A stretch of 64,000 bases of DNA from Clostridia bacterium (GCA_017527065.1 JAFXQO010000020.1:1-64000); one strand, 5' to 3'; numbered from the stretch's first letter, positions 8,121 through 17,180 are shown. Notes: a model not told the origin generated them from the sequence alone. A program made the numbers and translations.

Positions 8121-8469
8121 GGGGGCGTATTTGGTTTCGACGGGGATCTGGAGGGTTTGAGAAGCGAGCGGCGGCCCTGGACCGCCTCAACAACGGGAAC
8201 TTAAATGAACTGACACTAACGAAAAGTTAGCTTTCGCGGCTTAAGTCCGTGAACGTCGGCCCCGGGCTTCCTGCGGCGCGGGTCACCGGCGTCATTAAGG
8301 CAGGGAACCAACCGCTCTAAGCTTTGCGAGCGGCGGGATCTTATGAAGCTACTGAAAGCGCGACCCTGTCTGCGGGGGCGCGCCGGAGGGAACGTCAAAA
8401 CACAGACTGCGCTCGGAGATGCTTGGGTTCTCGGGTTTTCGGACAGGGGTTCGACCCCCCTCGCCTCCA
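8121..8469 (+). ncRNA. ssrA: transfer-messenger RNA (tmRNA)
   Basis: The 5' end GGGGGCG pairs with CGCCTCC at 8462-8468, forming the acceptor stem, with the discriminator A at 8469. CCA is not encoded. The T-arm GGGGTTCGACCCC lies just before the 3' stem, and the conserved TTGGTTTCGACGGGG follows the 5' end. The tag frame closes with codons for NEKLAFAA and a TAA at 8242-8244. An in-frame TGA at 8206-8208 limits how far upstream the resume codon can lie. Ribosomes rescued by SmpB and this RNA add the peptide that marks proteins for degradation. Confidence 0.95.
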
Positions 8470-8471
8470 TA

Positions 8472-8515
8472 AAAGCGAAAATCCTGCCGACGAAAGCCGG
8501 CGGGATTTTCGCTTT
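8472..8515. terminator. bidirectional hairpin after tmRNA
   Basis: Eighteen-base arms (8472-8489 and 8498-8515) with one mismatch surround the loop, giving a long, stable stem directly after the tmRNA 3' end. Its lower part is AAAGCGAAAAT/ATTTTCGCTTT. Confidence 0.7.
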
Positions 8516-8526
8516 GTATTCTTCAG

Positions 8527-8596
8527 TTTTCAGTATTCATTCTTCAGTTCCCCGGCAGGAAGTTCTAAATGAATAATGAATAATGAATACTGAAAA
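8527..8596. repeat. 15-base inverted repeat
   Basis: TTTTCAGTATTCATT at 8527-8541 is repeated as its perfect complement at 8582-8596, next to tandem AATGAAT units. It lies between the tmRNA terminator and decayed coding fragments. A recombination scar is possible. Confidence 0.5.
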
Positions 8597-8601
8597 ACCG
8601 G

Positions 8602-8670
8602 TTAATGCTTGGTTGGTTCCCGTGCTTGCCGGTATTCCAGTCCCGCTTTCAATTTCTCAAGCTCTGTCAT
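8602..8670 (-). pseudogene. N-terminal fossil of a sugar O-acetyltransferase
   Basis: The 22-codon frame begins MTELEKLKAGLEY, the standard opening of maltose/galactoside O-acetyltransferases, then diverges and stops. None of the left-handed beta-helix remains. It follows AAAAGGT at ribosome-site distance and overlaps the end of the small frame upstream. An intact enzyme of the same broad class lies at 39299-39940 but has a different N-terminus. This looks like the stump of a deleted gene. Confidence 0.45.
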
Positions 8671-8842
8671 ACCTTTTCCACGCCTTTCCCTTTTCCCTAT
8701 TCTCAAGCGCAGGCACACACTGCATCGATTCGAGCCGCTTCGGTTTCTTTCCCGGCTCGAAGAATCCCCTATCATCTGCCGTCATGTTGGCCATATTGCT
8801 GATCGTCATATCCGCCGCCAGAATGAACAGATTCTTCCTCAT
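8657..8842 (-). CDS. small hypothetical protein
   Basis: The 61-codon frame starts MRKNLFILAADM after a good AGGAGGAAACGAAG ribosome site and ends RYDRA, overlapping the acetyltransferase fossil. No domain was recognised; the middle is polar and rich in Lys, Arg and Glu. It may itself be the truncated head of a longer gene. The opposite-strand frame across the same bases has no ribosome site and was discounted. Confidence 0.35.
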   Translation of the reverse strand: MRKNLFILAADMTISNMANMTADDRGFFEPGKKPKRLESMQCVPALENREKGKAWKRYDRA

Positions 8843-9051
8843 CTTCGTTTCCTCCTTTTGTTTGTTCAGTAACATCATATCAGGTTGCCCGAAAGGTTTC
8901 CTGTCTTTTCCTGCTGACTTTTGTCAGCTTTTGCCTGAATTCATCCGGCGCGCCGGATCGCGCCTTCATGATTTCAATGAAATAATATCAAATGAGACTA
9001 TCCTGGGGAGGTTCGGCACAAAGGGTGTCCTGCGGGGTAGCCGTTTCGCAG

Positions 9052-9080
9052 TTGTGCTCCGCCTGTCGCCATGCTATAAT
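9052..9080 (+). promoter_or_regulatory. promoter for the rhamnosidase gene
   Basis: TTGTGC at 9052-9057, a 17-base spacer and a perfect TATAAT at 9075-9080. The ATG is 32 bases further on, after AAAGGAG. The rest of 8843-9051 shows nothing else identifiable. Confidence 0.6.
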
Positions 9081-9111
9081 AAAGGCACAACGCAAAAGGA
9101 GCTGACCTCCC

Positions 9112-11289
9112 ATGAGCCTTCAGCGCGAATTCTTCATCAAGTCGCCTTTCCCCTACGACCCCGCCTACCGGCTCCGTGATCCGGCGCCCCTGTTCCGCAG
9201 GCGCTTTGTCATGGGCCCGTTCCGGAAGGCGCGCCTGAGCCTGTGCGCGCTGGGCTACGGCTACGCCTGGATCAACGGGCGGCCGGTCTCCGACGACCTG
9301 CTCGCCGCCCCGGTGAGCGATTACCGGAAGACCCTCTGGTACTACGACTACGACGTCTCGCCGCTGCTGCGCGAGGGAGAGAACGTCATCGCCCTCATAC
9401 TGGGCAACGGCTTCTTCAACGAATCCCTCAGGACCTCCTGGGACTTTGACCGGGCCCCCTGGCGTGACCAGCCGAAGCTGGCGCTCTCCCTCGAGGCGGA
9501 CGGAAAAGCCGTCCTCACCAGCGACGCGGACTTCCGCTGCACCATGGATTCCCCCGTCGTATTCAACCAGCTGCGCAGCGGCGAAACCTTCGACGCCCGC
9601 CTGTACGACGAACGCTGGAATACCCTCGCCTTCGACGATTCCGCCTGGCCGTGCGCCATACGGGACGTTACGCCGCCCCGGGGCGTCTTCCGCCTCTGCC
9701 CCTGCGAGCCGGTGCGCGCCTGCCGGGTCTTCCCCGCTCAGCAGGTCATTCAGACCGGCGATGAGAAATACGTCTTCGACATCGGCCAGAACATCTCCGG
9801 CTTCGTGCGGCTGAAGGTCTGCCAGCCGGCCGGCGACGAGCTGGTCATCCGCTACGGGGAACAGATCAACCCCGACGGCTCCCTGAACCTCAACCGCATG
9901 GAGATCCACTATAAGGACGGCAGCCCCTTCCAGACCGACCGCTTCATCTGCGACGGGAAAGAACATGTCTGGTCGCCCCGCTTCACCTATCACGGCTTCC
10001 GCTACATCGAGGTGAGCGGCCTCAAAAAGCCCGATCCCGAGGCGGTGAGCGGCGTCTTCGCGCACCAGGACGTGCGCGTCACGTCCTCCTTCCGCTGCTC
10101 GGACGAGCGGGTCAACGAGCTGTTCCGCATCGGACAGATGGCCACCCTCTCCAACCTCTTCTACATGCCCACCGACTGCCCCACCCGCGAAAAGTTGGGC
10201 TGGGCCAACGACGCCCAGGCATCCGCCGAACAGATGCTGACCGACTTCAGCACGGAGAACCTCTTCCGCAAGTGGATCGTGGACATCCGCGACGCCATGC
10301 GGGAGGACGGCATGATGCCCGGCATCATTCCCACCGGCGGCTGGGGGTATGAGTGGGGCAACGGCCCGGTTTCCGACGGCGTCCTCTTTGAGGTCCCCTA
10401 CCGGCTCTACCTGCATACCGGCGACGGCGGCCCCCTCGTCGACTGCCTGCCCGCCTTCCGGAAATACCTCGCCTTCCTCGACGCGCGCGAGGAGGCCGAC
10501 GGACAGGTGGACTTCGGCCTGGACGATTGGGCCCGGCCTGAGGGCTCGCAGGAAACGCCCCGCAGGCTGATCAACTCGGCCTTCCGGGTGAAGTTCCTGC
10601 GCATCGCGGCGCTGGCCGCTTCCCTTGCCGGGGAAGCGGGCGAGGCGGCGGCCCTGAAAGCGGAGACCGTCAGGCGCGAATCGCAGTACAAGCGCCAGTG
10701 GCTGAAGGCGGACGGGACCTGCGTCTCCGACGTCATGAGCGCGGTGGCCCTGACCATCAGCCACGACCTCTACGACGACCTCCGCCCGCTGGCGGGTCAG
10801 CTCAAGCGGCTCGTGGAAGAGCGCGATTTCCATCACAGCTGCGGCATGGTCGGCCTGCGGCACCTGTACCGGGCGCTGAACCGCTGCGGGCTCGAGGAAT
10901 ACGCCTGGCGCGTCGTCACCGCCGAGGGGTACCCGGGCTACATGGACTGGCTGAAGGGCGGCGCCACCACCCTCTGGGAGATGTGGGGCGACCGCGATTC
11001 CCGCAACCATCACATGTACTCGGATTTCATGTCCTGGCTTATCAAGACGCCGGGCGGTATCCGCTGCGCCGGGCCGGGCTTCGGCCGTGCGCGCATTGAG
11101 CCCGCCTTCATCGGCGCGCTGAGCTTCTGCGAAGCCTCTCAGGAGACCGCGCGGGGAACCGTTTCCGTCTCCTGGCGGCGGACGGCGGCGGGCGTCGAGC
11201 TCTTTTTCCGCGTGCCTGCGGGCATGAAGGCCGAATACGGCGGCCGCGAGTACGGCGCGGGCGAATACCGCTTTACCCTGAACCCGTGA
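9112..11289 (+). CDS. alpha-L-rhamnosidase (GH78)
   Basis: This 725-residue protein has the bacterial GH78 layout: a beta-sandwich with GYGYAWINGRPVSDDLL and LGNGFFNES (about 45-110), a second sandwich ending YGEQINPDGSL and FTYHGFRYIEVSG (about 245-305), and an (alpha/alpha)6 catalytic barrel. The barrel carries the family stretch MPTDCPTREKLGWANDAQ (from about 350) and acidic residues of the active-site region such as GLDDW. A C-terminal beta domain ends the protein. It inverts terminal alpha-L-rhamnose from plant glycans or flavonoids. No signal peptide is visible, so it should act inside the cell on imported rhamnosides, fitting the ABC importer genes just downstream and the FucO-like reductase upstream. 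Confidence 0.92.
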   Translation: MSLQREFFIKSPFPYDPAYRLRDPAPLFRRRFVMGPFRKARLSLCALGYGYAWINGRPVSDDLLAAPVSDYRKTLWYYDYDVSPLLREGENVIALILGNGFFNESLRTSWDFDRAPWRDQPKLALSLEADGKAVLTSDADFRCTMDSPVVFNQLRSGETFDARLYDERWNTLAFDDSAWPCAIRDVTPPRGVFRLCPCEPVRACRVFPAQQVIQTGDEKYVFDIGQNISGFVRLKVCQPAGDELVIRYGEQINPDGSLNLNRMEIHYKDGSPFQTDRFICDGKEHVWSPRFTYHGFRYIEVSGLKKPDPEAVSGVFAHQDVRVTSSFRCSDERVNELFRIGQMATLSNLFYMPTDCPTREKLGWANDAQASAEQMLTDFSTENLFRKWIVDIRDAMREDGMMPGIIPTGGWGYEWGNGPVSDGVLFEVPYRLYLHTGDGGPLVDCLPAFRKYLAFLDAREEADGQVDFGLDDWARPEGSQETPRRLINSAFRVKFLRIAALAASLAGEAGEAAALKAETVRRESQYKRQWLKADGTCVSDVMSAVALTISHDLYDDLRPLAGQLKRLVEERDFHHSCGMVGLRHLYRALNRCGLEEYAWRVVTAEGYPGYMDWLKGGATTLWEMWGDRDSRNHHMYSDFMSWLIKTPGGIRCAGPGFGRARIEPAFIGALSFCEASQETARGTVSVSWRRTAAGVELFFRVPAGMKAEYGGREYGAGEYRFTLNP

Positions 11290-11346
11290 GGCGCTCTTCA
11301 CCGGCCTGCGGACCGGGCGCGGCCATGCAAAGCTGAGCGCCAGTCA

Positions 11347-11375
11347 TTGACTTTATGACCGTCCTGTGTTATCAT
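11347..11375 (+). promoter_or_regulatory. promoter for the sugar ABC importer operon
   Basis: TTGACT at 11347-11352, a 17-base spacer and TATCAT at 11370-11375, ahead of AAGGAGG at the permease start. Confidence 0.7.
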
Positions 11376-11432
11376 ACCATTAACGTTCGGAAAAGCCGTA
11401 ACGCCCGATCCCGCTGTCAAGGAGGCGTTCCC

Positions 11433-12383
11433 ATGGCAGAAATCAGCAAACCGGCGGCCTTGCAGCCCTCAAAAAAGAAGAAATTCCGCCAGGACATCGT
11501 CAGGGAAAACGTGGAAGTCTGGCTGATGATGCTGCCGGTGCTGGCGCTTATATTCATCTTTTCCTATATCCCGCTGTGGGGCGTCATCATCGCCTTCCAG
11601 AATTACCTGCCCGGCAGCCCCTTCTTCGATCCGGCCAACTGGGTGGGCCTTAAGCATATCCAGCAGTTCATCAACAGCATCTACTTCACCCGGCTGCTCA
11701 CCAACACCATCCGCCTGAGCCTTTTGTCGATCGCCTTTACCTTCTGGGTGCCGATCATTTTCGCGCTGTTCCTGAACGAGGTCAACAACCTGCGCTTTAA
11801 AAAGGTCGTTCAGACCTGCAGCTACCTGCCCTATTTCGTGTCCTCGGTGGTGGTGGCCGGCATGGCCATCTCGTTCCTGGATGTGAACGGCATCATCAAC
11901 AACCTGCTGGCCGCCTTCGGCGCGCAGCCCTACGAGTACATGACCGACCCGGCCTACTTCCCCGCCATCTACACGGTGACAACCATCTGGAAGGGCTTCG
12001 GCTTCGAGAGCATCCTCTATTTCTCCACGCTGTCCTCCATCGACCCGTCGCTGTACGAGGCGGCGCGCATCGACGGCGCCGGCCACATGCGCCAGATCTG
12101 GCACATCACGCTGCCCGGCCTGAAAGCCGTCATTGCCATCAAGCTCATCATGAGCGTGGGCCATATCCTCAGCTCCAACACGGATATGATCCTGCTGCTC
12201 TACAACAGCTCGACCTACAAGACCGCCGACGTCATCGGCACCTATGTCTACCGCCTGGGCATCCAGGGCGGCAAGTTCAGCTATACCACCGCCGTCAACC
12301 TGTTCATGTCGGTCATCGCCTTCGCGCTGACGTCAACGGCCAACTGGGTCAGCAACAAGCTGACGGGCAGCGGCCTGTGGTAA
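11433..12383 (+). CDS. carbohydrate ABC permease, LplB-like
   Basis: This 316-residue membrane protein has six predicted helices after a Lys-rich cytoplasmic start (about 1-30). The EAA loop EAARIDGAGHMRQIWHITLP sits at about residue 210-229, where it docks with the shared ATPase. It belongs to the LplB group of complex-oligosaccharide importers. No ATPase gene is nearby; such systems usually borrow a MsmX-type ATPase encoded elsewhere. The ATG at 11433 follows AAGGAGG; an upstream start would extend through the promoter. It is the first gene of a three-gene importer after the rhamnosidase, so rhamno-oligosaccharides are the likely cargo. Confidence 0.93.
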   Translation: MAEISKPAALQPSKKKKFRQDIVRENVEVWLMMLPVLALIFIFSYIPLWGVIIAFQNYLPGSPFFDPANWVGLKHIQQFINSIYFTRLLTNTIRLSLLSIAFTFWVPIIFALFLNEVNNLRFKKVVQTCSYLPYFVSSVVVAGMAISFLDVNGIINNLLAAFGAQPYEYMTDPAYFPAIYTVTTIWKGFGFESILYFSTLSSIDPSLYEAARIDGAGHMRQIWHITLPGLKAVIAIKLIMSVGHILSSNTDMILLLYNSSTYKTADVIGTYVYRLGIQGGKFSYTTAVNLFMSVIAFALTSTANWVSNKLTGSGLW

Positions 12384-12395
12384 GGAGGTGCGCGC

Positions 12396-13340
12396 ATGGA
12401 TCTTTTCGGAAAAAACCGGGCTGAGCTGAAGGAGCTTCAAAAGCGCAACCGCATCCGCGACCGCAGCCCCCTCGGCACGGCCGTCATCTACGCCGTGGCG
12501 GCGCTGATCGCCTTCGTCACCATCTATCCCATGTACTACGTGCTGGTGCTGTCCCTGAGCACGCCCCACGAGGCGCTCACCATGCGCGTGTACTGGTGGC
12601 CCAAGGGCTTCTTCACGGACGGCTACCGCCGCATCCTCTCCGACGTGAAACTGTGGATCGCCTACCGCAACACCGTCATGTACTGCTCGGTGCGCGCTCT
12701 GCTGAATCTGACCACGTCGGTGCTGGTGGCCTACCCGCTCACCGTCAAGAAGCTCTACGGGCGGAAATTCGTCACGTATTTCCTGCTCATTCCCATGTAC
12801 GTGACCGGCGGCATCATCCCGGAGTTCATCCTCTCCACCAAGCTGCACCTGTACAACACGCCCTGGGCGCTGATCCTCCCCGGCGCGTATTCCATCTGGT
12901 ATATCATCCTGGTGAGGAGCTATTTCCACAGCATTCCCGAATCACTGCGCGAATCGGCCAAGATCGACGGCGCGAACAGCTACCGCATCCTCTGGAACGT
13001 GTTCCTGCCCACCTCCAAGCCCATCCTGGCGGTCATCGCGCTCTATACCATCATCGGCGTGTGGAACAGCTGGTACCACGCCTCCATCTACATCACCGAC
13101 CGCGCCTGGCAGCCGCTGCAGCTGTATCTGCGGCGCGTGCTGATCGAGCAGACCGGCCAGCTGGCCAACGCCATCTTCGACGACGCCGAGGCGCTGCGCA
13201 TGGCGCAGGAGCAGCAGATTTCAAACAACCAGCTGAAGTACACCATCATCATCATCTCGTCGCTCCCCATGCTGATCGCCTATCCCTTCTTCCAGCAGTA
13301 CTTCGTGAAGGGCGTCATGCTGGGTTCGCTGAAGGAGTGA
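12396..13340 (+). CDS. carbohydrate ABC permease, YtcP-like
   Basis: The second inner-membrane subunit has 314 residues and the YtcP/MalG-like arrangement of six helices. TIYPMYYVLVLSLSTPHEA marks the first helix, and the EAA loop (ESLRESAKIDGANSYRILWN) lies at about 183-202. It starts 12 bases after the LplB-like stop with AAGGAGG. The two permeases should form a heterodimer. The C-terminal segment FFQQYFVKGVMLGSLKE is typical of this subfamily. Confidence 0.93.
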   Translation: MDLFGKNRAELKELQKRNRIRDRSPLGTAVIYAVAALIAFVTIYPMYYVLVLSLSTPHEALTMRVYWWPKGFFTDGYRRILSDVKLWIAYRNTVMYCSVRALLNLTTSVLVAYPLTVKKLYGRKFVTYFLLIPMYVTGGIIPEFILSTKLHLYNTPWALILPGAYSIWYIILVRSYFHSIPESLRESAKIDGANSYRILWNVFLPTSKPILAVIALYTIIGVWNSWYHASIYITDRAWQPLQLYLRRVLIEQTGQLANAIFDDAEALRMAQEQQISNNQLKYTIIIISSLPMLIAYPFFQQYFVKGVMLGSLKE

Positions 13341-13415
13341 CGTCCCGCCCGTTTCAGGAAGCAATAACCGGGCGCCGGAACGCCCGATTATAAAAGCGAC
13401 AAGGAGGAACAACGT

Positions 13416-15122
13416 ATGAAGAAATTCCGCAACATTCTGGCACTGGCCGTCGCGCTGGCCATGATGCTCTCCATGGGCGCGTTCACCCCCGCCTCGGCGG
13501 AGGATCTGACCACCGTGACCGTGCTGGGCTACAACCAGGGCAGCGCCCGCATGGGCTACTTCCCGAACTCCGCCGCCTACGCCTGGGTGATGGAGAAGAC
13601 CCGGGAGCTGGGCATCGACCTGAAGCTGGACTACGTCGAATCCGACCAGTACGCCACCACCATCACCACCCGTCTGGCGACGGGCGTTGACCTGGCGGAC
13701 ATCATGTTCCTGGAAATCGACGCCGTAACGCTGAACAACCTCATCAAGCGCGGCATGCTCACCAGCGTCGACGCCGTTCTGGAGCACAGCAACGGCACCG
13801 CGGCGGGCTTCCTGGCCCCCGACGGCGAATACGCCGCCATCCGCAACGCCGGCACCGGCGCGGACGGCACCTTCTGGGTGCTGCAGGGCCTGCTGACCGG
13901 CCCCTTCAACATCAAGGGCTGGACAGGCGCCTACTCCGTCGGCATCCGTCAGGACTGGCTGGATAAGCTGAGCCTGCCCATGCCCACCACCATCGACGAG
14001 TTCGTCGACACGATGGTCGCCTTCCGCGACAATGACGCCAACGGCAACGGCATCGGCGACGAGAAGGCCATGTTCGCCACCGACCTGAGCCTGCTGCGCC
14101 ACAGCGGCATCGCCGGCTGGTACGGCCTGATCATGAACCCCATCGGCCTGGACCCGAACACCGACAAGCTGACCACCGTCTTCTACCAGGACGGCTTCAA
14201 GGGCTACATCGAGTTCATCAAGAAGATGGTTGACGCGGGCGTTCTGTCCCTGGCCGACAAGGGCTCCCTGTACACCACCGACACCCAGGCCCTGATCGCG
14301 CAGAACAACATCGGCGCCATGTACTATCAGACCGCCGCAATGTACACCCGCGACGAGCTCACCGGCGATGAGAACGCCGACTACCGTCCCATCAGCCTGC
14401 AGGGCGTGGAGGGCCTGACCCCCACCACCCGCGGCGACTACAACACCTCCATCTACACCGGCTACTACGCCATGATGAGCTCCATCGACGTTGAAGCCGC
14501 CGCCAAGCTCCTGGACTTCTTCTTCACCGAGGACTACTGGAGCTGGAACCGCGACGGCCTGGAGGGGAATGACTTCGAGATCGACGAGAACGGCAACAAG
14601 AACAGCCTGACCACCGGCTGGACCGCCGACGACGTCATCGCCAAGGGCTTCGGCAGCGGCCGCTTCTACATGGACCGCGCCAACCTGCCCGTTCTGGACA
14701 TGGCCAGCACCTACTTCACCTTCAACGGCGAGAAGGTCGGCACCTTCCAGACCGCGGCCGACGTGGAGGCCAGCGCCTACGGCCAGGATCTGCTCGCTAA
14801 GGACGACGAGGCCGACCCGACCGGCAAGCGCCGCGAGCTGCGCCTGCTGGCCTGGGACGCCATGGAGCAGAAGGACTCCGTGATGTACCAGACCAACATC
14901 GCCACCTACCTGGCCCTGCCCACCGACGAGGAAGTCGACATCCTCGATATGTACTCCACCGACCTCGACATGGCCATGACCGACCTGTTCATCGACCTGG
15001 TCAAGGGCGACAAGGATCTGGACAAGCTGGACACCTACCTGGACGAGCTGAAGGCGCTGGGCCTCGACGATGTCATCGGCGTGTACCAGGCCCGCTACGA
15101 TCGCTTCAAGGGCGTGAAGTAA
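13416..15122 (+). CDS. extracellular solute-binding protein (family 1, LplA-like)
   Basis: This 568-residue protein has a Sec signal peptide (KKFRNILALAVALAMML, cleavage near ASAED) and no lipobox cysteine, so it is either tethered otherwise or retained by affinity. The large size suits binding proteins for oligosaccharides paired with LplB/YtcP permeases. A calcium-loop pattern, DNDANGNGIGDE, occurs at about residue 206-217, as often seen in this family. It is preceded by AAGGAGG, 75 bases after the permease gene, and followed by a strong terminator. It should capture the oligosaccharide that the GH78 enzyme later trims. Confidence 0.93.
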   Translation: MKKFRNILALAVALAMMLSMGAFTPASAEDLTTVTVLGYNQGSARMGYFPNSAAYAWVMEKTRELGIDLKLDYVESDQYATTITTRLATGVDLADIMFLEIDAVTLNNLIKRGMLTSVDAVLEHSNGTAAGFLAPDGEYAAIRNAGTGADGTFWVLQGLLTGPFNIKGWTGAYSVGIRQDWLDKLSLPMPTTIDEFVDTMVAFRDNDANGNGIGDEKAMFATDLSLLRHSGIAGWYGLIMNPIGLDPNTDKLTTVFYQDGFKGYIEFIKKMVDAGVLSLADKGSLYTTDTQALIAQNNIGAMYYQTAAMYTRDELTGDENADYRPISLQGVEGLTPTTRGDYNTSIYTGYYAMMSSIDVEAAAKLLDFFFTEDYWSWNRDGLEGNDFEIDENGNKNSLTTGWTADDVIAKGFGSGRFYMDRANLPVLDMASTYFTFNGEKVGTFQTAADVEASAYGQDLLAKDDEADPTGKRRELRLLAWDAMEQKDSVMYQTNIATYLALPTDEEVDILDMYSTDLDMAMTDLFIDLVKGDKDLDKLDTYLDELKALGLDDVIGVYQARYDRFKGVK

Positions 15123-15154
15123 TCCGCCGGCAGGCGAAGGCACAAGAAACGCGC

Positions 15155-15194
15155 AAGGCCCGCATCCCATCATCGGGTGCGGGCCTTTGAGGTT
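15155..15194 (+). terminator. terminator of the importer operon
   Basis: AAGGCCCGCATCC (15155-15167) pairs with GGGTGCGGGCCTT (15175-15187), with one wobble pair; GAGGTTTT follows. Confidence 0.7.
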
Positions 15195-15199
15195 TTCAT

Positions 15200-16630
15200 A
15201 TGATGAGAAAAGCATGGTTTTGCCAGGGAAGGACGACCCTTTCGGCGCTCCTTCGCCTGATCGCGATTTCTTTGCTGTGCCTGACGGCGGTCCTGCCGCC
15301 GCCGCTCGCCCAGGGTGAAGAAGGTGAGAATATGAAGGAATGGCATTTCGGCTTCGGCCGCCGGCAGATCCTCTTTCCGGAATCCGAGGTTCAGTCGCTG
15401 TATATCGCCGGGTATCACAACGGGGTCCACATCAGCGAAACGCTGGACTGGTGCGAGGCCCGGGCCGTGTGGCTGGACGACGGGGGCGAAGGCGCGCTGA
15501 TCATCGGCGTCGACTGCGTGGCTCTGGACAGCGGCACGGTGGGGACCATCCGCGACGCGCTGAAGGACATCCCCGGCTGCCAGTCGGTCAACGTCTTCGC
15601 GACCCATACCCACGCCGGGCCGGATACCCTCGGCCTCTGGGGGCCGGTCATGCAGGACGGCAAGAACAAGGCCTATATGGAGGCGCTGGTGAGGGCGGCC
15701 TGCGAAGCCGCCGGGGAAGCCGCGGCGGGGACCCATCCCGCGTCCCTCCGCTTCGGGCTGGTCAAAACGGAGAACATGTACAGGGACTCCCGCTATCCCA
15801 CGGTTTACGACGAAAACCTGTATCAGCTCCGCTTCGCTGCGCTGGACGGCGCGCCGGGCCTTCGCCTGCTGTTCTACGGCGCGCACGCGGAGTCGCTGCG
15901 GGGCGGCAACACCCGCCTGAGCCGCGATTATCCGGGGCTGCTCTGCGACGGCGTTGCGGAGGCGACGGGCGACGGGGCGATGTTCCTCCCCGGCGCGGTC
16001 GGCGGCCTGATCATGACAAGGGAATTCGTCAACGCCTCGGCGTCCCCCGTGGAAAACCTGAAAATCACGGCCGGAAAGCTCGTGGATTACGCCCTGTCCA
16101 TCGCCGAAGAATCGGAAACGGCCGTCTCGCCGGGCATGAAGCTGTGCCGCCAGCCTTTCGTCGTTCCGCTGGACAATCCGGTGTTCCTGGCCTATAAGGC
16201 GCTGGGGATCCTGAAAAACCCGTCGCTGCCTTTCCAGAGCGCCACGGGCTTCGGCGTCCAGACGGAACTGACGCTCCTGGGGCTGGACGGCCTGACCATC
16301 GCCTTCCTCCCGGGGGAGCTCTTTCCCGAGCTGGCCAGCGGCGCGGCCTACGGCGACGCGAATCCGGAGGGCGTCAACCCGAAGCCCCTCAATGAAATCG
16401 CCGCGGAACACGGCCTGGGCCGGCTGCTGATCGTCGGCCTGGCCAACGACGAGCTGGGCTACATCATCCCGCCCAGCGATTTCCTGCTCAACGAAAAGAC
16501 GCCCTACCTGAGCCGTACCATGGACAGGCGGGGCGAGGATCATTACGAGGAGACGAACTCCGTGGGCCCGGCCTGCGCCGCGCGCCTGGCGGATGCGTTT
16601 GCCGAAGCGGCCGGGTGGTTGGAGGAATAA
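15200..16630 (+). CDS. secreted neutral/alkaline ceramidase-like hydrolase
   Basis: This 476-residue protein has an N-terminal hydrophobic segment (about 15-38, ending PPLAQGEE) resembling a signal peptide. The body resembles the N-terminal catalytic domain of neutral/alkaline ceramidases (PF04734): VDCVALDSG, then the metal-ligand motif FATHTHAGPDTLG (about 133-145), a later YGAHAES, and GANP-like LPGAVGG. Bacterial relatives are also found in sugar loci, where the substrate is unknown, so ceramide cleavage should not be assumed. An internal ATG at 15332 with GAAGGTGAG could give a 432-residue cytoplasmic form. It follows the rhamnoside importer but sits after that operon's terminator. Confidence 0.65.
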   Translation: MMRKAWFCQGRTTLSALLRLIAISLLCLTAVLPPPLAQGEEGENMKEWHFGFGRRQILFPESEVQSLYIAGYHNGVHISETLDWCEARAVWLDDGGEGALIIGVDCVALDSGTVGTIRDALKDIPGCQSVNVFATHTHAGPDTLGLWGPVMQDGKNKAYMEALVRAACEAAGEAAAGTHPASLRFGLVKTENMYRDSRYPTVYDENLYQLRFAALDGAPGLRLLFYGAHAESLRGGNTRLSRDYPGLLCDGVAEATGDGAMFLPGAVGGLIMTREFVNASASPVENLKITAGKLVDYALSIAEESETAVSPGMKLCRQPFVVPLDNPVFLAYKALGILKNPSLPFQSATGFGVQTELTLLGLDGLTIAFLPGELFPELASGAAYGDANPEGVNPKPLNEIAAEHGLGRLLIVGLANDELGYIIPPSDFLLNEKTPYLSRTMDRRGEDHYEETNSVGPACAARLADAFAEAAGWLEE

Positions 16631-16646
16631 GCGCTGGGGGCGTATC

Positions 16647-17180
16647 TCACCGGGCCGCCGCCGACACCAGCTCCTCCAGCGCCTCGTAAGTCAGGGAGCC
16701 CACCTTGTTGTAGCGAACGACCCCGTCCCGATCCAACACGGCGGTCTGCGGCAGCATGGTCGAGCCGCCCAGGGAGGCAATGACCGCGCCGTCTTCGTCC
16801 ACGGCGAAGGCGATGCCGTAGTCGAAATCCGCCAGGTAGGCGACGGGATCGTCGGTGATGAGGCTGGAATGGATGGCCAGAACGGCCACGTCGTCCGGAT
16901 GGGCCGCCTGCAGCCGGTCGAAGTTGGGCAGCTCGCCCACACAGGGCGCGCACCACGTCGCCCACAGGTTGATCACCACCACCCGGCCCCGGCATTCCTC
17001 CAGAGAAAAGAGCGCGCCGTCCGTCTGCTCGATCGTGAAGGCGGGCAGCCGCTCGCCGGCCTCATAGCCCACGGACGCCTCCACGGGCGCGGCCTCCGGC
17101 CGGTTGAACCAGAACAGCGCGGCGCACAGCCCGGCGAGCGCCAGGCCCCGCAGCGTTCGGGACATACTGCGCGGGATCAT
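16647..17180 (-). CDS. TlpA-like thiol-disulfide oxidoreductase
   Basis: This 177-residue redoxin has an N-terminal anchor helix (about 10-25) and a thioredoxin fold. The active site WCAPC (C77, C80) and the cis-proline segment MLPQTAVLD fit TlpA/ResA-type proteins. It should reduce or exchange disulfides outside the membrane. The ATG at 17180 overlaps the stop of the 4Fe-4S gene (ATGA), which decides the start and shows translational coupling; longer forms would begin inside the neighbour. It is the last gene of a three-gene redox operon and could receive electrons from the membrane ferredoxin encoded before it. Confidence 0.9.
   Translation of the reverse strand: MIPRSMSRTLRGLALAGLCAALFWFNRPEAAPVEASVGYEAGERLPAFTIEQTDGALFSLEECRGRVVVINLWATWCAPCVGELPNFDRLQAAHPDDVAVLAIHSSLITDDPVAYLADFDYGIAFAVDEDGAVIASLGGSTMLPQTAVLDRDGVVRYNKVGSLTYEALEELVSAAAR

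Noticed and set aside
8583-9179. 198-residue plus-strand frame
   Set aside because: No ribosome site or recognisable domain. It crosses the rhamnosidase promoter and opposes the small gene that does have AGGAGG.
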